DNA of 15,524 nt from CAZSCF01 sp964605365 (GCA_964605365.1 CAZSCF010000016.1:1-15524), one strand, 5' to 3'; counted from the first letter of the stretch, positions 5,953 to 12,174 are shown. Notes: generated by a model not told the origin, from the letters alone. A program made the numbers and translations.

Positions 5953-5982
5953 AGTATATAATAAATAAACTAAAACAGGCAA
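5953..5982 (-). promoter_or_regulatory. Putative pyk promoter
   Basis: Minus strand TTGCCT (5982-5977), 18-bp spacer, TATACT (5958-5953). The predicted start is at or next to the ATG at 5944. The -35 overlaps one arm of the terminator hairpin of the upstream gene. Confidence 0.55.
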
Positions 5983-6005
5983 CTTTAAAAAAATGGCCTG
6001 TTTTT
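5972..6005. terminator. Terminator hairpin between the DUF4870 gene and pyk
   Basis: AAAACAGGC (5972-5980) pairs with GCCTGTTTT (5996-6004) around a 15-nt loop, with T-runs possible on both strands. It lies 10 bp past the stop of the minus-strand gene at 6015-6383. Confidence 0.65.
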
Positions 6006-6014
6006 AAAAGAGAC

Positions 6015-6383
6015 TTATTTTATAATTTCAAATCCGCCGACAAGCGGTAACTTTTTCATTGTTCCTTTGGCAGCGTTAATAATTCCCATAATAGCTATAA
6101 CAATAACAAAAAGAAAACCGAAAGACAAAATTACAAACCAGCCCAAAATCGGAATAATAGTTCCTGCCACATTAACAATAATGGCAGTCAAAAGAAGAAT
6201 TAATTGCTGATTGGCATGAAATTTGGCAAAAACACTATTTTTCGCATCTGTTAGCAGTGGAACGAAGAATAAAACAGGAATGATATAGCCAATAATTGCC
6301 ATGGCCTTGTTTTTTTCCACATCAGATGAATCTACTTTTGATTCAACTGGCACCTGCGGTTGATTTTGATTTTCATTTTCCAT
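6015..6383 (-). CDS. DUF4870/Tic20-like small membrane protein
   Basis: A 122-residue protein with a polar Asn/Gln-rich N-terminus (1-26) and about three hydrophobic segments (roughly 27-45, 60-80 and 82-104). The sequence NSVFAKFHANQQLILL (49-64) fits the conserved 'F-H-x-x-Q' stretch of DUF4870/Tic20-like proteins, and the Gly- and Ile-rich end (INAAKGTMKKLPLVG) also fits. The molecular role is unknown. It lies in the cytoplasmic membrane. The gene sits 64 bp after the gene at 6448-6918 and is followed by a terminator, so it may be the last gene of the lemA-htpX transcript. Confidence 0.8.
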   Translation of the reverse strand: MENENQNQPQVPVESKVDSSDVEKNKAMAIIGYIIPVLFFVPLLTDAKNSVFAKFHANQQLILLLTAIIVNVAGTIIPILGWFVILSFGFLFVIVIAIMGIINAAKGTMKKLPLVGGFEIIK

Positions 6384-6447
6384 TTACCTTGTTGAATAAG
6401 ACTTGGACCTCTTTTTGCAAGAGATACAAATTTATTTATATTAATTA

Positions 6448-6918
6448 TTATTTTTGCTCAATATTTAAAATTTCATCTAGTATTTCTTGCGGTACAGGAT
6501 CTCTTTCCGGACTTATGCCAGGATATCTCCAGGCACTTATAATTTTAACCTGTTTCGGAATATTTAACAACTTGCTCTTGCTTTTTACCCTATTAAATTC
6601 TGCCTTCGGCAGACCGCGGCCAACCGCGGATTTAGCAGGGCGAATCTGATACATTACCCAAATTTCGCTTGTCCAGGTTTTTTTGCCGTTTTTTGTATGA
6701 GTTGAAGTGGGCCCGCCTCGCGTCGACAAGCGGTTTCCGCGAGTCGAGGCGGGCTGCATAACGGCAATAGTATTTTCAACAATTCCCTCTTCTATTCTTT
6801 GCGGACTCTTGATAACACGCTTAATTCTTTGCTGACTTAAGCCATAATATTGCATTTTCATCAGTGAATGTTGTGTCCATTGATATTTATCATTTTTTTT
6901 CGATGGCTCAAAGCGCAT
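6448..6918 (-). CDS. Hypothetical protein with two in-frame palindromic inserts
   Basis: A 156-residue protein without a firm family name. The backbone (WTQHSLMKMQYYGLSQQRIK at 14-33, IAVMQ at 51-55, TSEIWVMYQI at 83-92, KIISAWRYPG at 125-134) reads as one compact alpha/beta domain similar to small toxin-like or DUF4258-like proteins common in CPR genomes. That link is from memory and weak. Two low-complexity stretches interrupt it: residues 55-70 (containing STRG twice) and 95-109 (AKSAVGRGLPK region). Both are encoded by strong palindromes (6711-6754 and 6594-6634). Both keep the frame, so the gene remains open. It starts 9 bp after the htpX stop and is probably cotranscribed with htpX. Confidence 0.75.
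   Translation of the reverse strand: MRFEPSKKNDKYQWTQHSLMKMQYYGLSQQRIKRVIKSPQRIEEGIVENTIAVMQPASTRGNRLSTRGGPTSTHTKNGKKTWTSEIWVMYQIRPAKSAVGRGLPKAEFNRVKSKSKLLNIPKQVKIISAWRYPGISPERDPVPQEILDEILNIEQK
6594..6634. repeat. Palindromic double hairpin inside a coding region
   Basis: Two hairpins side by side, TCTGCC-TTC-GGCAGA (6599-6613) and CCGCGG-CCAA-CCGCGG (6614-6629), flanked by TAAAT and ATTTA. It encodes residues 95-109 of the gene at 6448-6918. It is much richer in GC than its surroundings. Confidence 0.75.
6711..6754. repeat. 44-bp palindromic unit inside a coding region
   Basis: Outer arms GCCCGCCTCG / CGAGGCGGGC (10 bp, perfect) enclose an inner GCGG-TTT-CCGC hairpin and imperfect CG-rich pairing. 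It encodes residues 55-70 of the gene at 6448-6918. Confidence 0.85.
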
Positions 6919-6927
6919 AAAATGGTG

Positions 6928-7824
6928 CTATTTTATTTCCATTCCCCTAAGTGCTGCAATTCTGTCTTCTGTTGGCGGATGAGTCAAAAAAAGTTTGGAA
7001 ACTTTTTTTCCCTTGAACGGATTGGCAATATACAAATGAGCGGTAGCACGATTAGCAACTTCTAATTTTTCCGGATCAGTGGAAATTTTTTCCAAAGCCC
7101 TGGCTAATCCTTCTGGATAGCGCGTAAGTAAGGCGCCATTAGCATCAGCCAAAAATTCCCTTTTACGAGAAATCGCTAATTGCATTAATACAGCCGCAAT
7201 TGGAGCCAATATAGATAAGATTACAGCAATCACAATTAAAATAATTTGCAATTGATTGCTTTCGCGATCATTGTCTCTTGATCTTCCGCCCCAGAAAACC
7301 CAATTGCGAAACCAATCTGCCATCAGAGCCACAAAACCCACTAAAACCACCACGACTGTCGAAAGCAAAATATCCCTGTTTCCAATGTGCGAAAGTTCGT
7401 GCGCGATAACTCCTTCAAGTTCTGACTTTTCTAGCTTGGCAATTATTCCGGTCGTCAAACAAATTACTCCATGCTTAGGATCGCGTCCGGTTGCAAAAGC
7501 ATTTGGCGCGCTGTCTTCAATAATATATATTTTGGGCATTGGCAAACCAGCCGTAATACATAAATTTTCAACAATATGAAATAATTCGCGATTATTGTCA
7601 TGATTTATTTCTTTGGCTTTACTCATCGCCAAAACAATTCTATCGCTCCACCAGTATGACCCAAAGCTCATTAGAACCGAAAAAATAACGGCGAAATAAA
7701 GAACCGCACTATTATTCATAGCTCCGGCAAAAACATAACCCACACCAATAACAAAAACCAAAAAACCTGTGATATATACCCAGGTAAGTCGCGTATTCTT
7801 ATCAGCTTGAGTGTATAAAGTCAT
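6928..7824 (-). CDS. htpX: HtpX-type membrane zinc metalloprotease (M48B)
   Basis: Integral membrane protease thought to degrade misfolded membrane proteins. From the start chosen here (MTLYTQADKNTR) the protein has 298 residues. Two N-terminal membrane segments lie near 15-35 and 42-62. The zinc site is HELSH (142-146) with the third ligand Glu223 in REFLADANG. Two more hydrophobic segments lie between them (about 153-170 and 193-218). The C-terminal motif LTHPPTEDRIAALR is typical. The frame is open 16 codons further (ATG at 7872), but those codons are read from an inverted repeat between lemA and htpX, and CPR homologues begin near MxTLYTQ, so 7824 is preferred. The gene follows lemA on the same strand, a widely conserved pair, with no Shine-Dalgarno. 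Confidence 0.95.
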   Translation of the reverse strand: MTLYTQADKNTRLTWVYITGFLVFVIGVGYVFAGAMNNSAVLYFAVIFSVLMSFGSYWWSDRIVLAMSKAKEINHDNNRELFHIVENLCITAGLPMPKIYIIEDSAPNAFATGRDPKHGVICLTTGIIAKLEKSELEGVIAHELSHIGNRDILLSTVVVVLVGFVALMADWFRNWVFWGGRSRDNDRESNQLQIILIVIAVILSILAPIAAVLMQLAISRKREFLADANGALLTRYPEGLARALEKISTDPEKLEVANRATAHLYIANPFKGKKVSKLFLTHPPTEDRIAALRGMEIK

Positions 7825-7827
7825 AAA

Positions 7828-7891
7828 ACATGGAACACACAACATAGAACAATTTATGAAAGCTTGTTTCATACTCCATGCTATATGTTGT
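7828..7891. repeat. Imperfect inverted repeat between lemA and htpX
   Basis: ACAACATA (7839-7846) is matched by TATGTTGT (7884-7891), and CATGGA (7829-7834) by TCCATG (7875-7880). The unit resembles the 'ACATAGAACATGGA' type of low-complexity repeat. It creates a spurious upstream extension of htpX. Confidence 0.5.
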
Positions 7892-7896
7892 AAAAT

Positions 7897-8460
7897 TTAG
7901 AATTCAACTTTCACTGGTTCTTTTTCACCTTCTTTGGCTTCAAAAAATTCCCTTTTGGTGAAATTCAGCATGCCTGCAAAAACATTGTTAGGAAAAACTT
8001 CAATTTTGGTGTTGAAATCCCGCACATTGCCATTATAGAACCGGCGAGCAGCCTGAATTTTATCTTCTGTATCAGTCAACTCTCTTTGCAATTCCAAAAA
8101 ATTTTGATTAGCCTTTAGGTCCGGATAGCTTTCTGCTACTGCAAATAAACTTTTAAGCGCCCCGGAAAGCATATCCTCAGCCTCTGCCTTTCCGACCCCA
8201 GATCCAATTCCCATGGCCTGAGTTCTGGCAGCTGTTACCTTTTCAAAAACTTCTTTTTCATGCGCTGCATAGCCCTTGACCGTATTGATTAAATTCGGAA
8301 TCAAGTCATATCTCCTCTTGAGTTGCACATCGATATCACTCCAGGCTTCATCAACCCTGTTTTTGAGTCGGATAAGCCCGTTATAGATAATGATAATCCA
8401 AGCAACCAAACCAACTGCAATAATAATTAATATTAGACCCACATTCATATTTTTTCGCAT
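7897..8460 (-). CDS. lemA: LemA family protein
   Basis: A 187-residue protein with one N-terminal membrane anchor (about 7-28) and a long, mostly helical domain facing out. Family signatures are NGLIRLKNRVDEAWSDIDVQLKRRYDLIPNLI (27-58), VTAARTQAM (75-83), SYPDLKANQNFLELQREL (111-128), AARRFYNGNVRDFNT (139-153) and the C-terminal FPNNVFAG (157-164). The function is not known. The frequent pairing with htpX, as here, suggests a link with membrane protein quality control. The start could be Met1 (8460) or Met5 (8448); neither has a ribosome site. A TATAAT promoter lies about 48 bp upstream, with a 29-bp inverted repeat covering the leader and start codon. Confidence 0.95.
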   Translation of the reverse strand: MRKNMNVGLILIIIAVGLVAWIIIIYNGLIRLKNRVDEAWSDIDVQLKRRYDLIPNLINTVKGYAAHEKEVFEKVTAARTQAMGIGSGVGKAEAEDMLSGALKSLFAVAESYPDLKANQNFLELQRELTDTEDKIQAARRFYNGNVRDFNTKIEVFPNNVFAGMLNFTKREFFEAKEGEKEPVKVEF

Positions 8461-8485
8461 AAAAAACTAAAAATAGTTTTTATGC
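8457..8485. promoter_or_regulatory. Inverted repeat over the lemA start and leader
   Basis: GCATAAAAAACTA (8457-8469) and TAGTTTTTATGC (8474-8485) are complementary apart from one extra A. The minus-strand copy would form a hairpin that includes the first codon of lemA, so it could limit translation or bind a regulator. This role is inference. Confidence 0.45.
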
Positions 8486-8507
8486 AATTAGTTTATTACT
8501 ACTATTA

Positions 8508-8536
8508 ATTATAGTATATTCTTGATTTTTTTTCCA
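8508..8536 (-). promoter_or_regulatory. Putative lemA-htpX promoter
   Basis: Minus strand TGGAAA, 17-bp spacer, then a perfect TATAAT (8513-8508). The predicted start near 8501 gives a leader of about 40 nt. It is a plausible promoter for lemA, htpX and the genes after them. Confidence 0.45.
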
Positions 8537-8570
8537 TTTATCGTTTTTGAAAAAATATGCTATTATTTTG

Positions 8571-9041
8571 ATGAACATAAATAGTCTTAATAAAAATCTT
8601 ATGTTAAATTTATCTTCTTATTATGTATTTGCCATACCGATTTTCGTTGGTTTCATTGTGCAGATAACCAAGTTTGTCAATTATTGCCTAAAACATGGAT
8701 GGAATATTCGTTATGCCATGACTCACGGCCATATGCCATCTGCTCACACAGGATTTGCCGTTTCGGTTATAGCTTCTGTGGGATATTATGAAGGAATTCA
8801 TTCTGGCGCCTTTGCAGTAGCTATCGCTTTGGCGGTTATTATCATTGATGATGCCGTGCGTTTGCGCATGTATCTGGGCGACCAAGGCAGATACCTAAAC
8901 ATGTTGATTGAACAACTGGATATTGACCAAAAAAAATTCCCGCGCCTTAAAGAAAGGGTGGGACACAGAATCAGTGAAGTTATTGCGGGAGGAATATATG
9001 GATTTATTTTGACTATGATTCTTGTAAAAGTTCTTGGATAA
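8571..9041 (+). CDS. DUF212 (YuiD-like) acid-phosphatase/PAP2-related membrane protein
   Basis: One of only two plus-strand genes here. Taking ATG 8571, the product has 156 residues, close to B. subtilis YuiD (158). A longer frame beginning TTG at 8547 is possible but adds nothing conserved. The family core is present: a GHMPSAHTGFAVSVIASVGY segment with the phosphate-binding 'PSAH' (residues 49-68), IIIDDAVRLRMYLGDQGRYLN (89-109), and GHRISEVIAGGIYGFILT near the end. Hydrophobic helices lie at about 15-35, 60-100 and 135-155. The family is distantly related to PAP2 phosphatases, and its substrate is unknown. The gene is divergent from lemA, so the two starts share about 110 bp of regulatory DNA. 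Confidence 0.9.
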   Translation: MNINSLNKNLMLNLSSYYVFAIPIFVGFIVQITKFVNYCLKHGWNIRYAMTHGHMPSAHTGFAVSVIASVGYYEGIHSGAFAVAIALAVIIIDDAVRLRMYLGDQGRYLNMLIEQLDIDQKKFPRLKERVGHRISEVIAGGIYGFILTMILVKVLG

Positions 9042-9072
9042 CTTTTTTTACACTTAAACCCAAAGCTCGGAT

Positions 9073-10365
9073 TTAGGTGACAGGAATTTCCTCTATTTTT
9101 TTCAACTCTTCACATATAACACGCTTATCGTTCCAAGGAATTCTTTTTTTGCCAATGGCCATTGTTTCTTCTGCGCCTTTGCCGGTTATAATAATAAAAT
9201 CTCCGGGCTTTGCAATTCGCAAAGCTTTTTTGATCGCCTCTCGTCTTTCAAAGATTTTCCAAAAGCTTTCTCCTTCGATTTTATTTTTAATACCAGCCGC
9301 AACCTCATTGATAATTTGCAAAGGATCCTCATTATAAGGATCTTCATTAGTAACAATAACATAATCAGCCATCCTTGAAACAATCTCCCCCATCATCGGC
9401 CTTTTTCCGCGATCTCTTTCTCCGCAAGAACCAAAAACTGCAATAATTTTGGATTTTTTGATATTAATCCGACTAATTAATTCATAGAGTTTTTCCAATG
9501 AGTCGGGTGTAACCGCATAATCAATAATTATATTCAATCCTTTTTCGTTCTCAATCTTTTCCATTCTTCCCGGAACTAAAGTTATTTTTTCCAAGGCTGT
9601 TTTTATTATTTCTAAATCTATCCCTTCAGAAAGCCCCACACAAGTGGCCGCCAAAGCATTTTCGATATTAAATTTACCTAGTAAATTTAATGTAAAATCA
9701 ATATCTTGTACCTTAAATTTTGTATGGCGTATTTCAAGTTCAATGTTTTCTGCTTTTATAATTTGGAGCTTGGAATTTGAAAATTGTTTATTGACCACTG
9801 AAGCTGTATATCCAAAAATATTTTCGGCGCCGCAATCTAAATATTCTTCCGGCCTCTCCATATCCAAATTAATCACCGCTGTTCTAATGTTTTTAAATAA
9901 TTTGCATTTGGCTTTTCGATATTCTTCCATGTTTTTGTGATAATCCAAATGTTCCCTGGTTACATTGGTAATCACAGCCGCAGCATATTGAATGCCCCAA
10001 GTTCGATATTGATCGAGAGAATGAGAGGAAGTTTCCAAAACCAAATATTCGCACCCGTTTTTAATCGCTTTTTTGATAAATTTTTGTACCTGAAAGCTGG
10101 AAAGGGTCGTAAATTTTGTTTTATTTATTTCTTCTTCGTCATTCATCTTAAAATTGATAGTTGAGGCTATTGCTACTTTTTTGCCGGCCTCCTCCAAAAT
10201 TCTGGCAATCATTTGCACCGTCGTCGTTTTTCCGTTGGTTCCAGTCACTCCGATAATTTTTATCTTTTTTGATGGAAACCCATACCAAACATTAGCTAAA
10301 ATAGCTTGGAATAAATGGTAAATATTTTTAATAGATTGTGGAACGAGTTTTTTCAACTTGTACAT
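9073..10365 (-). CDS. MurE-like Mur ligase lacking the N-terminal UDP-substrate domain
   Basis: An ATP-dependent ligase of the MurE type, which adds the third amino acid to UDP-MurNAc-dipeptide. The central domain has the P loop GVTGTNGKTTT (39-49), ETSSHSLDQYR (111-121), TNVTREHLDYH (133-143) and the AKCKLF stretch (152-157) with the usually carbamylated lysine. The C-terminal domain has PGRME (265-269), GSCGERDRGKRP (312-323) and ITGKGAE (393-399). Three departures are seen. The N-terminal domain of about 90-100 residues is reduced to a 35-residue lead. The 'DYAHTPD' motif is DYAVTPD (282-288). The DNPR motif that recognises meso-diaminopimelate is replaced by EDPYNEDP (341-348). The true substrate is therefore uncertain. 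It overlaps the upstream FemAB-like gene by 13 bp. Confidence 0.88.
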   Translation of the reverse strand: MYKLKKLVPQSIKNIYHLFQAILANVWYGFPSKKIKIIGVTGTNGKTTTVQMIARILEEAGKKVAIASTINFKMNDEEEINKTKFTTLSSFQVQKFIKKAIKNGCEYLVLETSSHSLDQYRTWGIQYAAAVITNVTREHLDYHKNMEEYRKAKCKLFKNIRTAVINLDMERPEEYLDCGAENIFGYTASVVNKQFSNSKLQIIKAENIELEIRHTKFKVQDIDFTLNLLGKFNIENALAATCVGLSEGIDLEIIKTALEKITLVPGRMEKIENEKGLNIIIDYAVTPDSLEKLYELISRINIKKSKIIAVFGSCGERDRGKRPMMGEIVSRMADYVIVTNEDPYNEDPLQIINEVAAGIKNKIEGESFWKIFERREAIKKALRIAKPGDFIIITGKGAEETMAIGKKRIPWNDKRVICEELKKIEEIPVT

Positions 10366-11345
10366 TTCTTTATTCTTTGAATTATTTTATATAAATAATA
10401 TTTTGATGGATTTATGATTATATCATAACTTCCCGGGAATTCAATTGGTTGCGTATTTGATGAAAATCCCAATTTAAATTTGGTAATTCCTTGCCAACTA
10501 TTATTCCCTGATTCCTGAATTTTTACTCCTCCAAAATCATAAAAATTATATTTTGCATTTTTAGCATCCAGAACTGCTTGCCATTGCAAAAGATAAGGCG
10601 CCATCACATTGCGATATTTGTCATCCGTCGCTCCATGCAAATATATAGTTGTACCGTTATAAAAAACTATTAGATTGGCTGCAATAATTTTACCGTTGTA
10701 TTCCGCCACATATAATTTCAATATATTCTCCGGAATCGCTTCCAACATTTTCTGATAATAATTGGCTGGATGAAATTTGATGCCTTTTCTGTTTTCTGTC
10801 ACTCTGACTAATCGCAGAAATTCTTCTACATATTTTTTTTCTTTAGTTTGAAAAACTTTTATGCTCTTCTTTCTGGCTAAATTGATATTGTAACGCGTCT
10901 TAGGCTTCATCTCAGCCAGTAATTCTTTTTCTGTTTTTGCAATATCAATAACAAAAATTTCTTTGGGCTGCATATCATGCGGTGCCTTTTGAATTTCATG
11001 ATTTATATTTTTTTTAATTAAATCTAAAATTTCCTCATTAACTGGGTCAAATCTTATCCAGCCGGCATTTTCTTTTTTGGCTAAATTTATTAAATTTGTC
11101 ATTCCGGCCTCTGAGCCGAAATCCAATTTATTTTTAGATTCTGAATCAAGTTCAGAATGACAATTTATGATAGGCCCGCGAGGAATATAAAAATAATTGC
11201 CAACTATCGGCAGCTTATGTTCAATAATGCTGGCCGAAAATCCCTCATTTTCAACAAAAAAAGTTCGGTGCCCAGCCGCTTCTTGAAATTTCCGCCATTC
11301 CTCAGATTGAAGAAAATCTAAATTTTTATTCGAATTATTTGCCAT
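10353..11345 (-). CDS. FemAB/FemX-like peptidoglycan aminoacyltransferase with an in-frame palindromic insert
   Basis: A 330-residue protein of the FemABX/lipid II aminoacyltransferase type. These enzymes use aminoacyl-tRNA to add residues to the peptidoglycan stem peptide. Two GNAT-like halves are seen. The first includes YFYIPRGPI (51-59) and WIRFDP (96-101). The second includes KPKTRYNINLARKKSIKV (143-160) and YGATDD-type YLHGATDDKYRNVMAPYLLQW. The FYDFGGV motif and the end LGFSSNTQPIEFPGSYD are typical. Residues 61-84 (containing CHSELDSES and SEAGMT) do not belong to the fold. They are encoded by a palindromic repeat placed in the loop after YIPRGPI, and the frame is kept. The ATG is 8 bp after the 3' end of tRNA-like debris, with no ribosome site. 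Its neighbour is a MurE-like ligase, which supports a role in wall peptides. Confidence 0.9.
   Translation of the reverse strand: MANNSNKNLDFLQSEEWRKFQEAAGHRTFFVENEGFSASIIEHKLPIVGNYFYIPRGPIINCHSELDSESKNKLDFGSEAGMTNLINLAKKENAGWIRFDPVNEEILDLIKKNINHEIQKAPHDMQPKEIFVIDIAKTEKELLAEMKPKTRYNINLARKKSIKVFQTKEKKYVEEFLRLVRVTENRKGIKFHPANYYQKMLEAIPENILKLYVAEYNGKIIAANLIVFYNGTTIYLHGATDDKYRNVMAPYLLQWQAVLDAKNAKYNFYDFGGVKIQESGNNSWQGITKFKLGFSSNTQPIEFPGSYDIIINPSKYYLYKIIQRIKKCTS
11093..11166. repeat. Palindromic element inside the FemAB-like gene (HSELDSES type)
   Basis: The ends are AATTTGTCATTC and GAATGACAATT, inverted, with two internal partial hairpins. Its 24 codons add residues 61-84 to the FemAB-like protein. 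The unit at 12701-12757 has the same design (GTCATTC-type ends, TTCAGGA/TCCTGAA hairpin) but is extragenic. Confidence 0.8.
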
Positions 11346-11390
11346 AAAAATGAGCGGGCAAGGAGAGTCGAACTCCTATCTCAACCTTGC

Positions 11391-11521
11391 CCCGCACTAA
11401 AAATCATTTATTTTGAGCGAGATACCAGAATCGAACTGGCGCCCTAACCTTGGGAAGGTCATGTACTGCCACTATACTAATCTCGCATAATTTATTATGC
11501 AAAAAATGATTTTAGTGCGGG
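11391..11521. mobile_element. 131-bp inverted-repeat element carrying tRNA-Gly(CCC)
   Basis: The left end is CCCGCACTAAAAATCATTT (11391-11409). The right end is the reverse complement, AAATGATTTTAGTGCGGG (11504-11521), one base shorter in its A-run. Between them lies a complete tRNA-Gly and a GCATAA-TTTA-TTATGC hairpin (11485-11500). The ends share CCCGCA-C/G-TAA with the element at 3362-3484, and the lengths are similar (131 and 123 bp), but the interiors differ. No direct target duplication is seen here. Confidence 0.65.
11416..11486 (-). tRNA. tRNA-Gly (anticodon CCC)
   Basis: A complete 71-nt cloverleaf: acceptor GCGAGAT/ATCTCGC, D arm GTAT-AGTGGCA-GTAC, anticodon arm TGACC-TTCCCAA-GGTTA (anticodon CCC), T arm GCCAG-TTCGATT-CTGGT, discriminator T. 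CCA is not encoded. It is placed between the inverted repeats of the element at 11391-11521 and between two halves of another Gly-like tRNA. Confidence 0.9.
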
Positions 11522-11566
11522 AATTAGGAAGCTTGCATACTACCCACTGTATTACTCTCGCCAACA

Positions 11567-12139
11567 TTATTTCTTGCCTAAATTTTTGAGCGCCATCTTG
11601 ATTCTCGCCCCAACATCTTGAATGTCTTTTGGGACCAGCTTTAATGCTTCACGAGCTTCAGCCGCCGAATATCCCATTGATACCAGCGCCTCAATTGCAT
11701 CCATATTACTCACTGCGCCCTCCTTTTCACTTTCCGACATATCTGCAATCTTATTACCCAGCTCCAAAATGACACGTTCGGCAGTTTTTTTACCAACACC
11801 GGAAACTCTGGTCAGAATAGATGAATCCTCATTTAAAATTGCCGTTTTGATTGTTTTGGGCGTCGCCACAGTCAAAATTCCCAAGCTCGCCTTTGGTCCA
11901 ATGCCAGAAATGGAAATCAAAAGCTCAAACATTTCTAATTCTTCTAATGTCAAAAATCCATACAGAGCCAGCGTATCTTCACGAACATAGGTGTGAACAA
12001 AAAAAGCAATTTCTTCTTTACCGGCTATTTTTCCTAAAGTATATGGCGTAGCAAAAATTTTATAGCCCACACCATTCACATCTATAATGACATAATTATC
12101 TTTAATGTATTCAATTTTTCCTTTAATTTTTGCAATCAT
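11567..12139 (-). CDS. ruvA: Holliday junction DNA helicase subunit RuvA
   Basis: RuvA binds four-way junctions as a tetramer and loads the RuvB motor for branch migration. The 190-residue length is normal for the family. Domain I is the OB-fold (MIAKIKGKIEYI...VDVNGVGYKIFA, 1-65, with HTYVREDTLALYGF at 49-62). Domain II holds two helix-hairpin-helix motifs, LISISGIGPKASLGIL (74-89) and LTRVSGVGKKTAERVILEL (109-127). Domain III is the C-terminal three-helix RuvB-contact domain (about 145-188), preceded by an acidic linker. ruvB and ruvC are not adjacent here. The stop lies 5 bp before the tRNA-Gly-like 5' half, so ruvA transcripts may run through the tRNA region. Confidence 0.97.
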   Translation of the reverse strand: MIAKIKGKIEYIKDNYVIIDVNGVGYKIFATPYTLGKIAGKEEIAFFVHTYVREDTLALYGFLTLEELEMFELLISISGIGPKASLGILTVATPKTIKTAILNEDSSILTRVSGVGKKTAERVILELGNKIADMSESEKEGAVSNMDAIEALVSMGYSAAEAREALKLVPKDIQDVGARIKMALKNLGKK

Positions 12140-12144
12140 AAATT

Positions 12145-12174
12145 AAATTGTTACATTGCTAAATTGTTACATTG
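12145..12174. repeat. Short AT-rich direct repeat (AAATTGTTACATTG twice)
   Basis: AAATTGTTACATTG occurs at 12145-12158 and 12161-12174, just upstream of ruvA. Similar TTAAATTG/AACAATTTA runs occur at 12353-12374, 14878-14906 and 14932-14945. The remaining non-coding DNA up to rpsT (12175-12269) shows no gene. Confidence 0.6.

Larger units (their letters stand above)
11353..11561 (-). pseudogene. tRNA-Gly-like gene split at the anticodon loop
   Basis: On the minus strand, 11561-11527 looks like the 5' half of a tRNA-Gly: GCGAGAG, T, A, D arm ATAC-AGTGGGTA-GTAT, then CAAGC and TTCC. Bases 11388-11353 look like a 3' half: AA, GGTTG, AGAT, T arm AGGAG-TTCGACT-CTCCT, TGCCCGC, T. CAAGC pairs with GGTTG at 4 of 5 positions. 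The acceptor strands pair with two mismatches and one wobble, so the joined tRNA would be poor and is probably dead. The 131-bp inverted-repeat element at 11391-11521 lies in the anticodon loop. Confidence 0.5.

Noticed and set aside
7825..7872. 16-codon upstream extension of htpX
   Set aside because: The codons come from an inverted repeat and the family's usual start (MTLYTQ) is at 7824.
8547..8570. TTG start extending the DUF212 gene by 8 codons
   Set aside because: ATG at 8571 gives the normal family length; the extension has no conserved residues.
11353..11561. Functional split or intron-containing tRNA-Gly (the element acting as an intron)
   Set aside because: The acceptor strands have two mismatches and the element is neither a group I intron by size nor a known bacterial tRNA intron; a pseudogene is more likely.
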